Part shown: piece by piece, positions 23,501-35,416 of the stretch
Layout of the letters: the number at the start of each line of letters is the position of its first letter
Position numbering within the stretch: the first letter of the stretch is position 1
Assembly (NCBI GenBank): GCA_035048495.1
Contig: CM068545.1
Coordinates: 15,025,702-15,089,701, forward strand
Origin: Euptelea pleiosperma
Lineage: Eukaryota; Streptophyta; Magnoliopsida; Ranunculales; Eupteleaceae
Length of the DNA stretch: 64,000 bases
Direction of reading: 5' to 3'
The notes under the pieces: model-generated
Told to the model about the DNA's origin: nothing
The model's database searches: none
The model's input: only the letters and a program-made list of their open reading frames with translations
Program-made: the position numbers and the translations under genes

Positions 23501-26500
23501 TTCGATTTAACTCTTTCACATGAGTTTTATCCCTCATGAAACCACATTTGGCGACAAAAGGGAAGAGGAAGTATGAAATTCCTCAACTCAGCTAACAAAA
23601 AATGTTTCCGATTGTGGCACTCAGTTCAGAAACGAGTTTTTTCCCTTTCTCAATATTTGGGTCTAGAAATCTAACTATGGTTTGGATTAGAAGTTCTGAA
23701 AAGTATCTTCATTAATCTCTAAAGATTGCTTATAAAAAAAAAGAACAAATAAAAAAATCTCTAAAAGTTGATCTCTCATAAAAACAGTATAAGCCCCATT
23801 GGATGGAAGGAATCTGGAAGTGCTGATGCTGTTTTGAGGGGTACCTAAACATCCTGAGTTTGTATAAATGTAGCAGTAACACTGCCATGTCTGGACCAAC
23901 TCACATGGTTTTGATGTTGATCAAGTTGTACACCTAAATGATACTGTAATGCTTATTGGACATAAACCTGCTGGTGTTAACTGAACGGGCTGATGATGTC
24001 AGTAGGATCGTAGTGATGTCAGCCTCCCTTCAATTAATGATGATTGTTCTCTGATACCATGCTATTGACCAAGAGGGAATGAGAGGTAATGAAAGGTAAA
24101 TAGATGATAAGTTAAAAGTACCATAGTGAACTTAAACATATGGCTTAGTGACCTTCACATCCTACTACATAAAATAACTAGGTATCTCAACATGAATATG
24201 CCGAAGGAACCAACTTGGGTTGCAGGCATTCCCAAGGAGGCTTGTGCATGCGTACAAGGCTATGGAGCCTTGTGATGAGTAGATAGGTTGACTATTGCAT
24301 ATGGATGTACCAGAGTGAGATCATGATTATTTATGATCTTTCAGTTCACAAGTTTTGTTTCTTTTACTTTTCTCTCCATCTACAATGATTACTATGTGGT
24401 TTAATAGTTCTAGTTATATAGGTGTGATGCCCTTGGTTGTGAAAAATTCTTTAGTTTAATCTTGGACTGTCATTTTCAGGGAAACTTCAAGGTTCAAGAG
24501 GATAAAAAGCATAGAGCAACATACCAGGCTCTAGAGGATTCTGAAAAGAAGCTCCAATTCTTTTCAGCCAGACAGATAGCATGTCGTTTGCTTGGAAGTA
24601 GGGGTTACCTTTGTCAGAAGGTAGTTATTATGTGTACCTTGTTCTGTTCATGTAAAACTAAGAGTGCTCTCTTGCTTAGTTTCGTGTTCTTTTTCTTTTC
24701 ATCATTTTGCAGTGCTGGCTTGCTATGGAAGACTGTATGTGTTCAAAAATCATACCTTGCCCTCTGTGGCACAGGATACGGTTCTGGTTGTATATGCATC
24801 CAAAGGTTTGCATATTGTTACCCATTGCATATATCTATTCATTTCCTATTCCATTGGACAATTTTTCAAAGATCCTTCCTGCAGGATTTTCTAAGGCAGA
24901 ACAATACTGGAAAGTTGTTGTGGCAAATATTTGGTGTTCAATCTGCCACTTTATGCATCTTTGGCATCCCTGAACATGAAGAAATCATGTGGAAAGCCTT
25001 CGAGCATGCAGGTTTTGATGGATCTTAATTATATGCAATATTTACTAAATTTGTTACTTCATGAAAATAGGAAAACATGTTATATAAAGGTAATGTTACT
25101 TTATCAATAATTGTTTTCATATTCTTTAGCAGTATTTATTTATTTCATGACTCTACATATAGAAAAAACACAGTTTTGCTTTCTTGCTTTGCATCTAGAT
25201 GCCTGTTCAAGCCAATCTTTTAGGGTAAGACCTAAAGGAACCTATTTAACTTGGTCACAGTCAAGTGGACAACGTGTGTCAATTTTGTGCACTGATATGG
25301 TGTGTTGCACACAGCAACTTCAAGATAGTGCATACACCAACACAACTATACTATGATATTTCAGATGTCATAGTAAGTTGGAAAAAAAGCCTGGATAATT
25401 TTAACTAAAAAGCTAGAACAGTTTCCAGCCATGTTGATATGTATATGTTAGTCTTTATAGGTAGCATAGCTGCAAAACTTTCCGGTGCAAGTCCTTTATT
25501 TTTCATACCCAAAAAAAATTGGCTTGTTTAGAAGTACAATCAAATGCATTGAGCTCTAGGAAGTAGGGGCTATCTTTGAAGGGAATCTTCTAGGACGTTG
25601 CAAGGTTCTTTTTTGACTAACAATGAACTCCCTTGGAGGCACTGTTGAGGTTAATGGAGTGTTTTTTATTTATTTATTTTATTTTCTGGTTTTTTAGCAA
25701 CCTTCTTATACGTGAAAGAGATTTGTATTGCTGTAGAAATTTTTTTTGCTTACATGTATTTTTTTGAAGAAAAATAAGGTTCTAAAATTAAGTAACCTTA
25801 AGCCTTTGAAGAGTCCATCTTTTTGCAGTAATAAATTGTGGCTATCAGTGAGAAACTTTTTCCTACTCAAAATATATGCTTGTTAAGTATTTTTTAATAT
25901 GTTAAATTAACAAATTTTGAACCATTCTTTGAAGTGCTAAACTTCACTGAATTCTATGGGATATGAGGATTGTGGAGCTTCTCTCGGTCTCATGTTATTT
26001 GTCAGTAAGATTATAATGTAGAATGTATGATATTCTATATGCTTTACCGATCAAAAAAAATATATTCTATACCCTTTAGAATATCAAAATGACACATCAG
26101 AAACTGCATGGATGTTTGTTGACTGTTGTTTAAACGTGTCCAGTTCTCACATGACCCAGCAAAGTCGATCTATATGTTACAAATGCTGACATGTCTCACG
26201 TTCATGCAAGTTATCCTTTTTTTTCTTCCTTTGGAAGTGGATATAATAATTTGGGAAATGGCACATTATGGATCTTGTTAATGTGGAACTTTTTCAGTTC
26301 AATCATTATCATTATTGAATATGGTTGATAATGCAAATAGGTGTATTGGGAATTCAATTGTTGGCTTTTCTTTCTAAAGCTATCAAGTGTGTTATTTTAT
26401 TTATATCCATGTTGAAAGTTATTAGTTATCCTACCTTTAGTCTAAACATTATTTTGTCTCCTATGTCATTCACATTTGCTTGTTCTTGATTCAAATCTAC

Positions 26501-29500
26501 TGTTACTTCAGGCAAAAACATGGTGTGGTGCCTTTATCCTAATAGCAATGCATCTGTGAAGTCAGTTCAGGATATCTTATTTCATGGGTCTTCAACAGGT
26601 TCAGAAGTACAACTGCCAACGGTACTTCTTGACATGTTAACACATGCCCCACCTCTCATATTTTCAATTTTCATCTTTTATTGACATAAACACTAACACA
26701 CATATACGTATGTATGTGCGTGTGTAGAACTCTTTTCCTTTTAAAGTTAAAGAGTGATGATAATATTGATAAGCCAGGGAAAAGTCCTACAAATATACAA
26801 ATTGTGCAAAGCCTAATGGTTTGGGATAGGTTGCCGCATGCCTTTTTGACACACTAAATGACACGTTTCTGGGTCCCAGATGGTGATGAGTCGAGGGCTG
26901 AATTTTGGTGAGAATGATCTCCAAGATCTCCATCGTTTTTGGAGATCATCCTCACCAAAACCAGCCCATTCCGACATTTCTCGACTCATGAAAAGTGTAT
27001 TAAAAATTGAAAAGTTCTGGACTGTCCATTTCACCGTTAAATTGAACTTTGCATTTGATAGGGTTAGAAGTTTCAGAAAGAGCTGATTTTCTGAGAGGAT
27101 GATCTCCATGGTGAGGATATTATCCTTGCCAAAAATAGCCCTAAACTCATCTCCATGTGGGCTCTACTATCATGCATCATTTAGTATGTCATAGAGCGTG
27201 TGTGAAGTCAACCTATATATATACATATATCTTTGCAAAAACAAAAAACGAAACAGCCTCCTGTAATAACATCCCAGAAACCTTATTGAAAGGTGAAGCT
27301 TTGATCTTACCAACTGCCACAGTACCACTACAACTGACCCATGCTTGTCCTAAAAAATACACCTATTTCTTTCTTTCCAAATGCAGCAGCAAATGGCTAA
27401 AGGGAGCATTCTCCATAAAATGTGACCTCTAGGTTAAAAAAACCCCACTTAACCATCCTTTGATAAGCTCCATTAAGCTTGTTGACATGACCAATATAAT
27501 ACGGAAGAGCCAGAAAAGATATGCCAAACGTGAGTCACAAACTTGCAATGAATAAGCAAATGATCATGTGTATATATAAAACTTTGTGTATCTTCTACTA
27601 TTTTATTGGGATATGTAGCTTCTGTTTATATGGGAGGTTGAAGGGACGGTGTTTTTTATAGCTTACTGTATTTCACTTACTTAAGAAACTCCTATTATAG
27701 CTTACTATGGTGACATGATTACACATTAAGGTAAATAATTTACATTCAAGGAAGGTGCTGTAGAATTAATCTCTCATGGCACTTGTTTCGATACAACAAA
27801 CATAAGTAAAAGAAGAACAATTTCCACCTCAAAAGAGGACACGGGGTTTAGGATTCTGTCATTGCTGTTTGCAGGGTCTAGAAAAGGTCCATGGGCTTGA
27901 TTATTATAACTCGGAAGAAAACAGAAGCAATAGTGTGAAAAACTCAAGTGAATTTACTAGGGGCCATTGTGAAAACATGAATGAAAGAGATTATATCTTC
28001 TTATGCATAAAAAAGAAGAAAAGAATTTGATTTATACAACGTATCTTTGTGTATGCCCCTTTCAATTTTCGTAATTTGAAATCCCTGATTTCTTCTTTCA
28101 GTTCAACATGGTGGTAACTTCCATAATGATTCTACTTCACAGACGAATGGAGATGCACCTTTAAACTTCATTTTGATTGATGGTACATGGAACAACTCAG
28201 CTGCAATGTTCAGGCGTTTGAAGGTAATACCACAGAACAATGCAATCTCTGAATAGCTGGGTGTTAAATTTTCAAAAACCAAAATTAAATATTTTGTTCG
28301 TGTGCTTTTTATTATTAGTATGCATATTGAGCCCTTGACCACCACTTTCTACTCCTTTATGAAATCACTGTTACTGACATATGGATGTAGTCATGATCAT
28401 TGTTATTATTAGAGAATAACATATTGTAATAAGTTGTGTGAGATGCACCACATTCGAGATTTTAGGGATTCCGTCATAGAGTTTTACAAAGAAGCTTGGA
28501 TATAGGATGTGTGGGGGAAAAATCGTAAATCTAACCCACACAATCCCCGAGGAATTATAATCTTTGACAATCTTTGGTGGCCGAACTAAGACAGATCCGT
28601 GCTGGCCGAGTTCTACTCCAATTGCTCCTCGCCCTTCATGCCGACAGGGATGTACCTGTTGATAAGGCTCCGACGATCAAGTCAGAAATCGTTCTCTCTC
28701 CAAACGTCATTTTTCCATAGAGATTTTGGATATAGACTTTGATTGAACCAGTTTTAGTTCAAGATCTAAGCTACTTCAGGTTTGAGATAAGTTAGTGTAA
28801 ATATTTGTCTTTCATTCATTTTCTCCCATTGGATCCGATCCCCTTCACGTTTGGTTCGAACCCTATTTATAGGTTTCTCATAATAAGCACACAGCTCCTG
28901 TTTAAATTCAACCACGTGTATTCGGTTAGTTGGTTATGAAAGAACACGTGATTGCAGTTAGTCTGTTTTGGGGGAGCGTATGACGTCAGTTGGGTTGGAT
29001 TTATAACCTTACGTGTCAGATATGCTCCAGAATATATCTGACACTGTCCTATTTAATTGATAAATTATATGGTTAAAGTAATACTCATCCGAATTTTGAT
29101 GATCTGTCTGTCTGAGTCATTTGACCGCATCCAGGTGGTTAGACTATCTGAGTCACTTGAATTCATCCAGACGGTATGACTGGCTGAGTCATTTGTATTC
29201 ATCTAGACAGTCTAACTGGCTGAGTCATTTGTATTCATCCAGACGGTCTGACTGTCTGAGTCACTTGTCCGCATCTAGATATAACAGTACATGCCAGATG
29301 GGTATAACTGTGGTTCGTTTGTTTCCATGGGATGATATCGTGCATCGCATGTATCGGTTATTTCGTAAGGAAGTAGGATGGTGACAAGTGTCGCCTATCC
29401 TACGGTGTGAAAAATCTGGCACCCACAGGATGTCTATAAAATTGCCAAAATTTTGCTACTTTGGTTAATTCATTTCTGGTATAGATATAATTTACAGTTT

Positions 29501-31376
29501 GTTGGGGGTGTATTGTTAGCTCTTTAAAAAGTATTATTTTATTTTCTGCCAAATTTTATAGTCAATAGTAGAAATATTGAATGGTGAATGATGAGTATTT
29601 GACATGATCAGGATAGTCAACTATGGGAGACTATCACCTTTGAATCATCCGAAGTTGGTTTTGAAGCATCATCATCCTTGCTTGAGATTGCTGCTGAAAT
29701 ATAGATTTAAAGTGTTGCATACCTATCAAGCTGGTTTGGGGGCCTACAACTTGAGCGAAAACACTTGTTGTGTGGTATTTATGGAACTAAGAACTGACTG
29801 GTCGAACAGGCACCCCATCTTTGGATTCAAGGATTTTGTTGGAGGTTTCGAACGGTCCACATACCCAATTAGATCATTGCAAATCAATATGGGATATATT
29901 GACTTTCCCATTACAAGAAGTTGGATGATGGAAACGTAATTAATTCATAATGTTGGAAATTGAGAAGGGGAACTAGAAGGAGGTGACGATGATAATTCAC
30001 ATAGAAGTAGTAGTGGTATGCACGGAACAGTATTAAAGAGAAGGGCTTTTGGACCAATCAAATTATTGATGAAAGAAGAATTTGAATGATGATCAAAAGA
30101 AACAACTGAATGAGAAGTACAAATGAACTCTTGTTGGGTGGTGTTTGAATGGATTTTAATTGGTCTCGGCCTGAAAGATAACAACGGATTGAGCTACTTC
30201 GAGGAAGTCTGATACCATGAAACCAAAAGAATTTGGGGAACTCGATTACCCAATTCTGGGGTTCGAGAGTGTTATTTCTAATTGGTGAGGAAATTACAAT
30301 AGTTCTTTGGTATACCTACATGGGTACATGTATATTGAATAAAGGAATGTAAATTAAAGTACAATAATTACTCTATCAAGTATATATTTTCATTTTGTCA
30401 AATTATATGTACGAATGAGTTGGCTGGTCAGATTTGTTGGGACATCTAAGTTACTTAGTGCGTGTTTGATTGCCCAGAAATTTTCCCTGAGAAAACACAT
30501 CTGAGAAATGCCTTAAATGGCTGATTGATTGCAACTCAGAACACCTATTTCAATCATGAGAAAAAATAAAGGCGAATTTTCAGTTCGAAATGAATTCTCA
30601 CCTATCTGAATGGGAAATGAATTCCGGGCTTAGAAGGGAAAATCATCCAGATTTAAATGGCTTGGTAGGGGAAATTATAGAGATTTAAAATGGCTATCTA
30701 ACACGGGACAGTTGTGTTTTCCCAAGGAAAATGCAATTTTCCCACTTGGCAATCAAACAAGCCCTTGGATACATCCAAAGAAACAAACACCACATAATTG
30801 CGGGTCTGGAACTTTATAAAAAGAGAAAAGTATACATTCCGTATTGATCCGATTGTCATGCCAATTAACCAGCCAAATTTTATAATGTAGAAATGCTTGT
30901 TTAAGCTGCCCGTTGTTAAAAACTACTGACAAGAATGTGGACTGTGCAGGAACACGCAAAGTTAGCATGGGGAGAGGAAGATCTTCCTTGCATTTCTCTA
31001 GCTGTGCCAGGTGTATCTGCAATGCATAAACTTCGGTGAGACGTAGAGAATGATTACTTAGTCTCTGTTATGGCCTTTTCCTTCTCCTGTATCCGATTTT
31101 TTTGTTTTGTTTTGTTTCCTTTTCCGTTTTAGAAGTTAATACTTATGTTAGAGCAGGCCCCAACCATCATGGGACCGTACATGTACAGCGGCTGCAGCCA
31201 TTGGTCTCCTCTCAGAACTACATCTTCTTCATGAGTTTAGTTCACATGGATTGGATAAACAGGCAGAGGTGTTGGAGGATGGCTTGGAGGCTTTATTACA
31301 TGCGCTTACAACTCGACGCCTGCGCATGGGCAGGTCCGTCACCCGCAGAGGAAGGCACAAGAACAATATTTGTTAA
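20555..31376 (+). CDS. DTW-domain tRNA-uridine aminocarboxypropyltransferase, 9 exons, 426 aa
   Basis: Exons: 20555-20863, 24480-24620, 24713-24805, 24885-25011, 26512-26621, 27875-27947, 28102-28223, 30950-31035, 31157-31376. Joined, they form one open frame with consistent phases. The family (bacterial TapT, human DTWD1/2) transfers an aminocarboxypropyl group from S-adenosylmethionine to uridine in tRNA, giving acp3U. Residues 1-50 are Ser/Arg-rich and transit-like. A Cys cluster lies at C148, C151, C158 and C160 (LCQKCWLAMEDCMCS), probably binding zinc. FWLYMHPKDFLRQNNTGKLL follows, and the signature LIDGTWNNSAAMFRRLK has D311-G-T-W314. The C-terminal part has PSWDRTCTAAAAIGLLSE and RRLRMGRS. 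Exon 6 is the least certain: it was chosen because exon 5 ends in phase 0 while exon 7 needs a phase-1 partner, and its donor is weak. Large introns hold LTR and MITE insertions. Confidence 0.94.
20864..24479 (+). other. DTW intron 1 (3.6 kb) with retroelement debris
   Basis: Besides the LTR-like piece near 22400-22713, this intron holds a GGGCCCGTTTGGATT MITE-end fragment at 20908. Near 24046 there is CTCTGATACCATG, the reverse of a retroelement primer-binding site, so minus-strand LTR remnants are present. No nested gene was recognised. Confidence 0.6.
22400..22713 (+). repeat. Copia-type LTR fragment in DTW intron 1
   Basis: It has the layout of a Copia LTR 3' half: a promoter-like stretch, then GTGGGCGTACCTC, AGAGGGAACCACGTAAATCT, and an end in CCCAACA. 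A diverged relative lies at 62190-62310. Boundaries are approximate. Confidence 0.5.
25012..26511 (+). other. DTW intron 4, AT-rich, no feature seen
   Basis: A 1.5-kb intron between clear GT and CAG boundaries. It is AT-rich, with a short A-run remnant near 26048 that may be a retroposon tail. Confidence 0.6.
26847..27191. repeat. Palindromic element with TGACATACTAAATGA ends, DTW intron 5
   Basis: The left end is TGACACACTAAATGACACG; on the opposite strand the right end is TGACATACTAAATGATGCA. The arms include GATGATCTCC and GGAGATCATCC segments related to the GGGTCAGG foldback family. Non-coding. Confidence 0.68.
28510..29427 (+). mobile_element. Solo LTR (918 bp) with 5-bp TSD in DTW intron 7
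   Basis: The sequence starts TGTGGGGG, ends CACCCACA, and is flanked by GGATG on both sides (28505-28509 and 29428-29432). TG...CA-type ends, a 5-bp duplication and no internal coding region define a solo LTR left by recombination. It carries four 36-bp tandem repeats at about 29135-29280. The superfamily is not determined. Confidence 0.85.
29135..29280 (+). repeat. 36-bp minisatellite, four units, inside the solo LTR
   Basis: The unit centres on CTGAGTCATTTGTATTCATC followed by AGACGGTCTGACTG-type sequence. The units stay in frame, giving a repeated WLSHLYSSR-like peptide, but this is LTR sequence and is not expected to be coding. Confidence 0.82.
30458..30766. mobile_element. MITE with GTTTGATTGCC inverted ends, DTW intron 7
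   Basis: The left terminus contains GTGCGTGTTTGATTGCC, and the right terminus GGCAATCAAACAAGCCC, its inverse. About 40 bp of each arm is complementary (GGGAAAA and TTTTCCC segments). The ends resemble hAT or Tourist MITEs; the duplication is unclear. Confidence 0.7.
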
Positions 31377-31575
31377 CTCCAGCTAAGGTTAGGGGTGGCA
31401 GCAGAGTCGCAGGTGGCTTGGAGAGAGACTCGAGAGACTAGAGATGGGGTGGTAGTTATGGTTGGTGGGTCAGAGCTTTGTTTTGTGTTAGATGTTGATT
31501 TTTTTTAATTAAAAAGAAGAGGAAACCTGAGATGTTGCGAACTAATATCTGTCCCCCATGTTGTCATGCCAAAAA

Positions 31576-31850
31576 GTGACAGGTGGCACTCTTCAGGCCC
31601 ACTGTGCTCATGAATGCTGGGCCCACTCCATGGTGAACCTACACACCAGAAATCAGCTTAATTGGTGATTTCAAGCCTTTGGATTTGAGCCTTCTCGTAT
31701 CATGGGCTTGGAACTCAATTTTTTCACATGGGCTTGTTCATGAAGTCCATTATGAAAAAATGTTCAAATCAAACGGCTATCAAACGGCTATGAATAACTT
31801 CTCGTTTTCCTTTTGGTGTGTAATCAAGGTGATGTACACACCTGATCACA
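31576..31850. repeat. Diverged palindromic MITE after the DTW gene
   Basis: Contains GACAGGTGGCACTCTTCAGG, CCCACTGTGCTCATGAATG and CAGCTTAATTGGTGATTTC, landmarks of the CCACGTGG palindrome family. It starts 200 bp past the DTW stop codon. The right arm is poorly preserved. Confidence 0.55.
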
Positions 31851-31969
31851 CGATGGAACCATCATTTATACACGATACGAGGAAAAGTCAAATCATGTAG
31901 GTAGTACGCATGTACTCTTCCTTGATTAAGTTGACCATCCAATCAATGAGCAATCAATTGTATTGGATA

Positions 31970-32010
31970 CTAGTGGGTGGCCCGTGCCCACGGTACTCCC
32001 TGACAAAGCA
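31970..32010 (-). repeat. Helitron-like 3' terminus, minus strand
   Basis: Reading the minus strand, a GTACC...GGCAC-type hairpin is followed by GGGCCACCCACTAG and T. This matches the ends of the Helitron-like units at 36.6-37.9 kb. Only the terminal part is recognisable. Confidence 0.5.
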
Positions 32011-32774
32011 TTTGCCCAAATCGGGTGAGACAACTTAGCTGATTTGCTATATAGATGTTCGTGAAAGACAAAACACCAGATGATCGTGGCCTTCTAATTG
32101 ATGGGCTTTCTTATGGTGTGGGCTGAGACTTTGTGGACTGACGGAAAGTAGCCGAAAGTACATTCCGACCATCCCGTTGATGGGCATGTGCACAATGTCC
32201 ATGGTGGGGCCTCACACATGATGTGTTGAGTTAAGAGTTGACCTGGATCCACAAGAGTGGTTTTGAAACTTTATGTCAAATCTGTTGAATTCCACAAACG
32301 AAAACATCAGATGGGACAAGATTGAATTGACATGCATCTTGAGGACTTCTAATCAGATGATTTGATATGATGTCCACAAACTACTTGCTACAGCATATCA
32401 TCACCCTCCCCTTTATAAGTGGGCCCTTTCCCTTCAAGAGAATAGTGTAATCACTGTAATGTACCTATCAAAAAAAGAAAAGAATAGCGACGTGTCTAAA
32501 AGAGCACACTTTTTCTGTTGGTGGGTAAGGTAAGGATCCAATCAACGACGAGCCATTGCATTGGGTATGTCCGAGAAAGACAAACACAAGATGGTCATAA
32601 CCTGGTTCGGTGGGCTGATGATCAACATTCCAACCTAACCTGTCCCTCCCAACTTGTTTGATTCTTTTTGGGTTACATCCGAACATCCAATCAAAGAAGT
32701 CTGACTCTGAACAATCGGATTGATGGGCTTGTGCACAATGTCCATGGTGGGCCTCATACGGACAAATTTAGTAT

Positions 32775-32958
32775 ATATGCACACATTTACAAACTTAAAA
32801 GTTTGCAAACATTGTCAGTACTGTTGGATGTCCCTTGAAAAATGTGTTATTTCAATATTTTCAAAAAAATATATTTTATAAATTAAAAACACGTTTTTCA
32901 ATGAGCATTCAATGCTGGATACAATGTTTGCATACTTTTAAGTATGTAAATGGTTGCA
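32775..32958. repeat. 184-bp palindromic MITE in unit 2 of the duplication
   Basis: The ends are ATGCACACATTTACAAACTT and its approximate inverse ending ATGGTTGCAT. An inner AAACATTGT...ACAATGTTT pair and a perfect ACTTAAAAGT-type core are present. It is absent from unit 1. Confidence 0.65.
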
Positions 32959-33075
32959 TACAAGACCGACCCGCCTCATACACACATAATGAGAGTTCAC
33001 CTGAGGTCCCCAACAGTGATTGTGAACCTTTATGTCAACTCTGTTGAATTCTACTAACACAGCAGATGGTGTCAC

Positions 33076-33350
33076 TGACCGCCCACAATATGAACCACCT
33101 GTCATATTTTTATAGGACACTGACGGTATGAATGTTTGGCCAATCCCTAGGTGGACCTACAAACCAAAAATCAACCTGATTAGTGATTTCTAAGCATTGG
33201 ATTGGAGTCATTTCATGGGGTGCAAGATGGAAAGGTTTGAAATCACTAATCAGGCTGATTTTTGGCATATAGGTCCATCTAGGGATTGGCCATATATTCA
33301 TACAGTCAGCCTCTAAAAATGTGCTACGCCAATCATATTGTGGGAGGTCA
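33076..33350. mobile_element. Palindromic MITE in unit 2 of the duplication
   Basis: The 17-bp ends TGACCGCCCACAATATG and CATATTGTGGGAGGTCA are inverted repeats with one mismatch. The arms contain CCTAGGTGGACCTACAAACC and the inverse CCATCTAGGGATTGGCC. A clear member of the CCACGTGG/GACCGTACGG palindrome family. Confidence 0.78.
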
Positions 33351-33688
33351 CAGCTTCGCTGACCATCGCAGGTCAGCCAAGTTTTACTCTTATAAGTGGA
33401 CCCTTTTCCCTTAAAGAGAATAGTGCCACGTACTTATATATATATAAAAAGCAGTGCCATGTCTATGAGAGTATACTTTTCTGTTGGTGGGTAAGGAACC
33501 CTTGACCCCATTTGCACTTAAGAACTATTCTCTTGTTTGCACAAACGGGGGTGATTTGAGCACCCCTCCCTCCAAAAGGCTTTTTGTGCCTTTTGGAGAG
33601 TAAATGTACGTAGGACGCAAGTCAAATAGAGTAATAGTTGTAGCCAAACACCCCTTACTTTTCTCCCTCGAATTTTCAGGGGAATTAC

Positions 33689-34299
33689 TGTTGGTGGTCA
33701 ATAATGCCACTCCTTGTAGGGAGTCCGTGAGTGCGAGGTCGATCGCTGTTAGAGCCATAAAGCTCACGAGATTTAATCGCAGAATGGGCCCGCGGGTGCG
33801 AGGTCGATCGTTGTTATAGTAAAAAAGATTACGGGATCGAATCGTGGGGCCTGTAGGGTGTGATGTCGATCTTGGTATACAGGCTGAAGTTTGCCCACTC
33901 CTGATAATATATCTTTTCGGGAGAAATGGTGGCTTGAGGCTTGATTAAGGTCCTAATAATTGATATCAGAACCAAAGTCATGGGATTGAGTCACGGGAAA
34001 CGCATTCTTGAGGGGGGGATTTCGGGGGTAAATAATGCCCCCCCCCCTAATGGCGCAGTAGGGGTCCGTGAGTGCGATGTCGATCAACATTAGGGCCAAA
34101 AACTCACCGGATTGAATCACAGAATGGGCCCGCGGGTGTAAGGTCGATCGCCGTTAGAGCCAAAAAGGCCATGTGATCGAATCGCAGAACCTGAAGGGTG
34201 TGATGTCGATCGTGGTATAAAGGCTAAAGTTTGTCCTCTACTGACAAAATATCTTTTCATGAAAAATGACGGCTTGAGGCCCGATAAAAGGTCTTAACA
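33689..34299 (+). mobile_element. TRIM: miniature LTR retrotransposon, 611 bp, 5-bp TSD
   Basis: Two LTRs (33689-33958 and 34020-34299) flank only 61 bp of internal DNA. That internal piece has a primer-binding site resembling TGATATCAGAACC at 33961 and a purine tract GAGGGGGGGA at 34010-34019, directly against the second LTR. ATTAC flanks the element at 33684-33688 and 34300-34304. This is the full anatomy of a terminal-repeat retrotransposon in miniature: no coding capacity, presumably moved by an autonomous relative. The LTRs contain internal repeats of GAGGTCGATCG. Confidence 0.88.
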
Positions 34300-34598
34300 A
34301 TTACCTACTATTGCTACTAAAGTGCTTTTTTTTTTTGGGAATTTATAGAATTATAAGAAATTATCTTACCGTGGTTATTAGCGTCACATGATACTACACT
34401 GTAAACATTCCTCAAATGGTAGATGGTGATAAAAAGCTTATTTTAAAATTGGATTGGCTAATAACAGCTAGTCAACTCAATGGGAAAGGGAAAGGATAAC
34501 TACACTGAAAGGACCCGAACTTATTCAGGAATGTTGGCAAGCAAAGCCTAAAGGTATTGCTCAAATGCAACTCCCCAAAAAGACAAATATATAAATTA

Positions 34599-35070
34599 GG
34601 GGTCAAGGGACAACAATTTTCACAACAAATTTGACAACAATTTTGGCATATCTACATAAAAGATGAATCAATGGCTGATTTTTGGTGAGGATGATCTCCT
34701 CACCATATAAATCACCTCTACAAAAAATCAGTCAAATGTTGTCGTCGAGTTAACGGTAAAAATAAACGGTCCATAATTCTTCAACTTTTAAACCAATCTA
34801 CGAGTATCACACTGATTTGAATTTTTGTGAGGATGATCTCCTCACCATAAAGACCATCCTCACCAAAAATCACCCCATTCCAAAACTTTTAATTTATAGG
34901 GCCCGCACCAATTTTTTCTTGTCTAATTTATGGGTCATAATGGGGGGACAACAATTTTCACAACAAATTAGACAAGAAAAAATTGGCGCGGGGCAATATA
35001 TAAATTAGAAATTTTGGAATGTGATGATTTTTGGTGAAGATGGTCTCTATGGTGAGGAGATCATAGACCC
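34599..35070. mobile_element. GGGTCAGG foldback element, copy 2, compound
   Basis: The left end is GGGGTCAAGGGACAACAATT and the interior has the usual GAGGATGATCTCCTCACC pairs. At about 34930 a second GGGTCA...GGGGGGACAACAATT end begins, followed by a short inverted arm to 35070. The copy therefore looks like one element with part of another joined to it. Confidence 0.7.
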
Positions 35071-35416
35071 AAGTCTAAGATATGGCCACCATGGTTTTTA
35101 GCGTCACATGGTACAATAATTTAAACATTCTTCAAACGGTGTATGGCGATGAGACGCCTATTTTGAAATTGGATTGCTAAAGTCCTCCTACATGGAGGCG
35201 AAAACAAGGACTAAATTTTAGTATTTAGACAAATAAGTGAGGCCAATTTGACTTACTAATTTGAGAAATGCTAGCACACAACTCCTAGTGGTGTTGCTCA
35301 TATGCATCCTTCCAAGGACAACGAAAATTTGTTTATTTTAATTCAAATCTATTGTCTTTTGCGGGGCGTTGCGTGCTAGCAGTCCTCTGCATCATATTTG
35401 GCGCATATGCACAGAC

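Larger units (their letters stand above)
31922..33497 (+). repeat. Direct segmental duplication, two units
   Basis: Unit 1 is about 31922-32528 and unit 2 about 32529-33497. Both run through CACAATGTCCATGGTGG, ATGTCAA(A/C)TCTGTTGAATTC, CTTATAAGTGG(G/A)CCC and end at CTGTTGGTGGGTAAGG. Unit 2 is longer because two palindromic MITEs (32775 and 33076) lie inside it. No gene was recognised in either unit. Confidence 0.75.

Noticed and set aside
24462..25028. 188-codon frame across DTW exons 2 to 4
   Set aside because: It reads through introns; the real product is obtained by splicing at the GT/AG sites.
29121..29384. Possible CRISPR-like or repeat-protein locus
   Set aside because: Direct 36-bp repeats abut without spacers, lie within a solo LTR, and the genome is a plant's.
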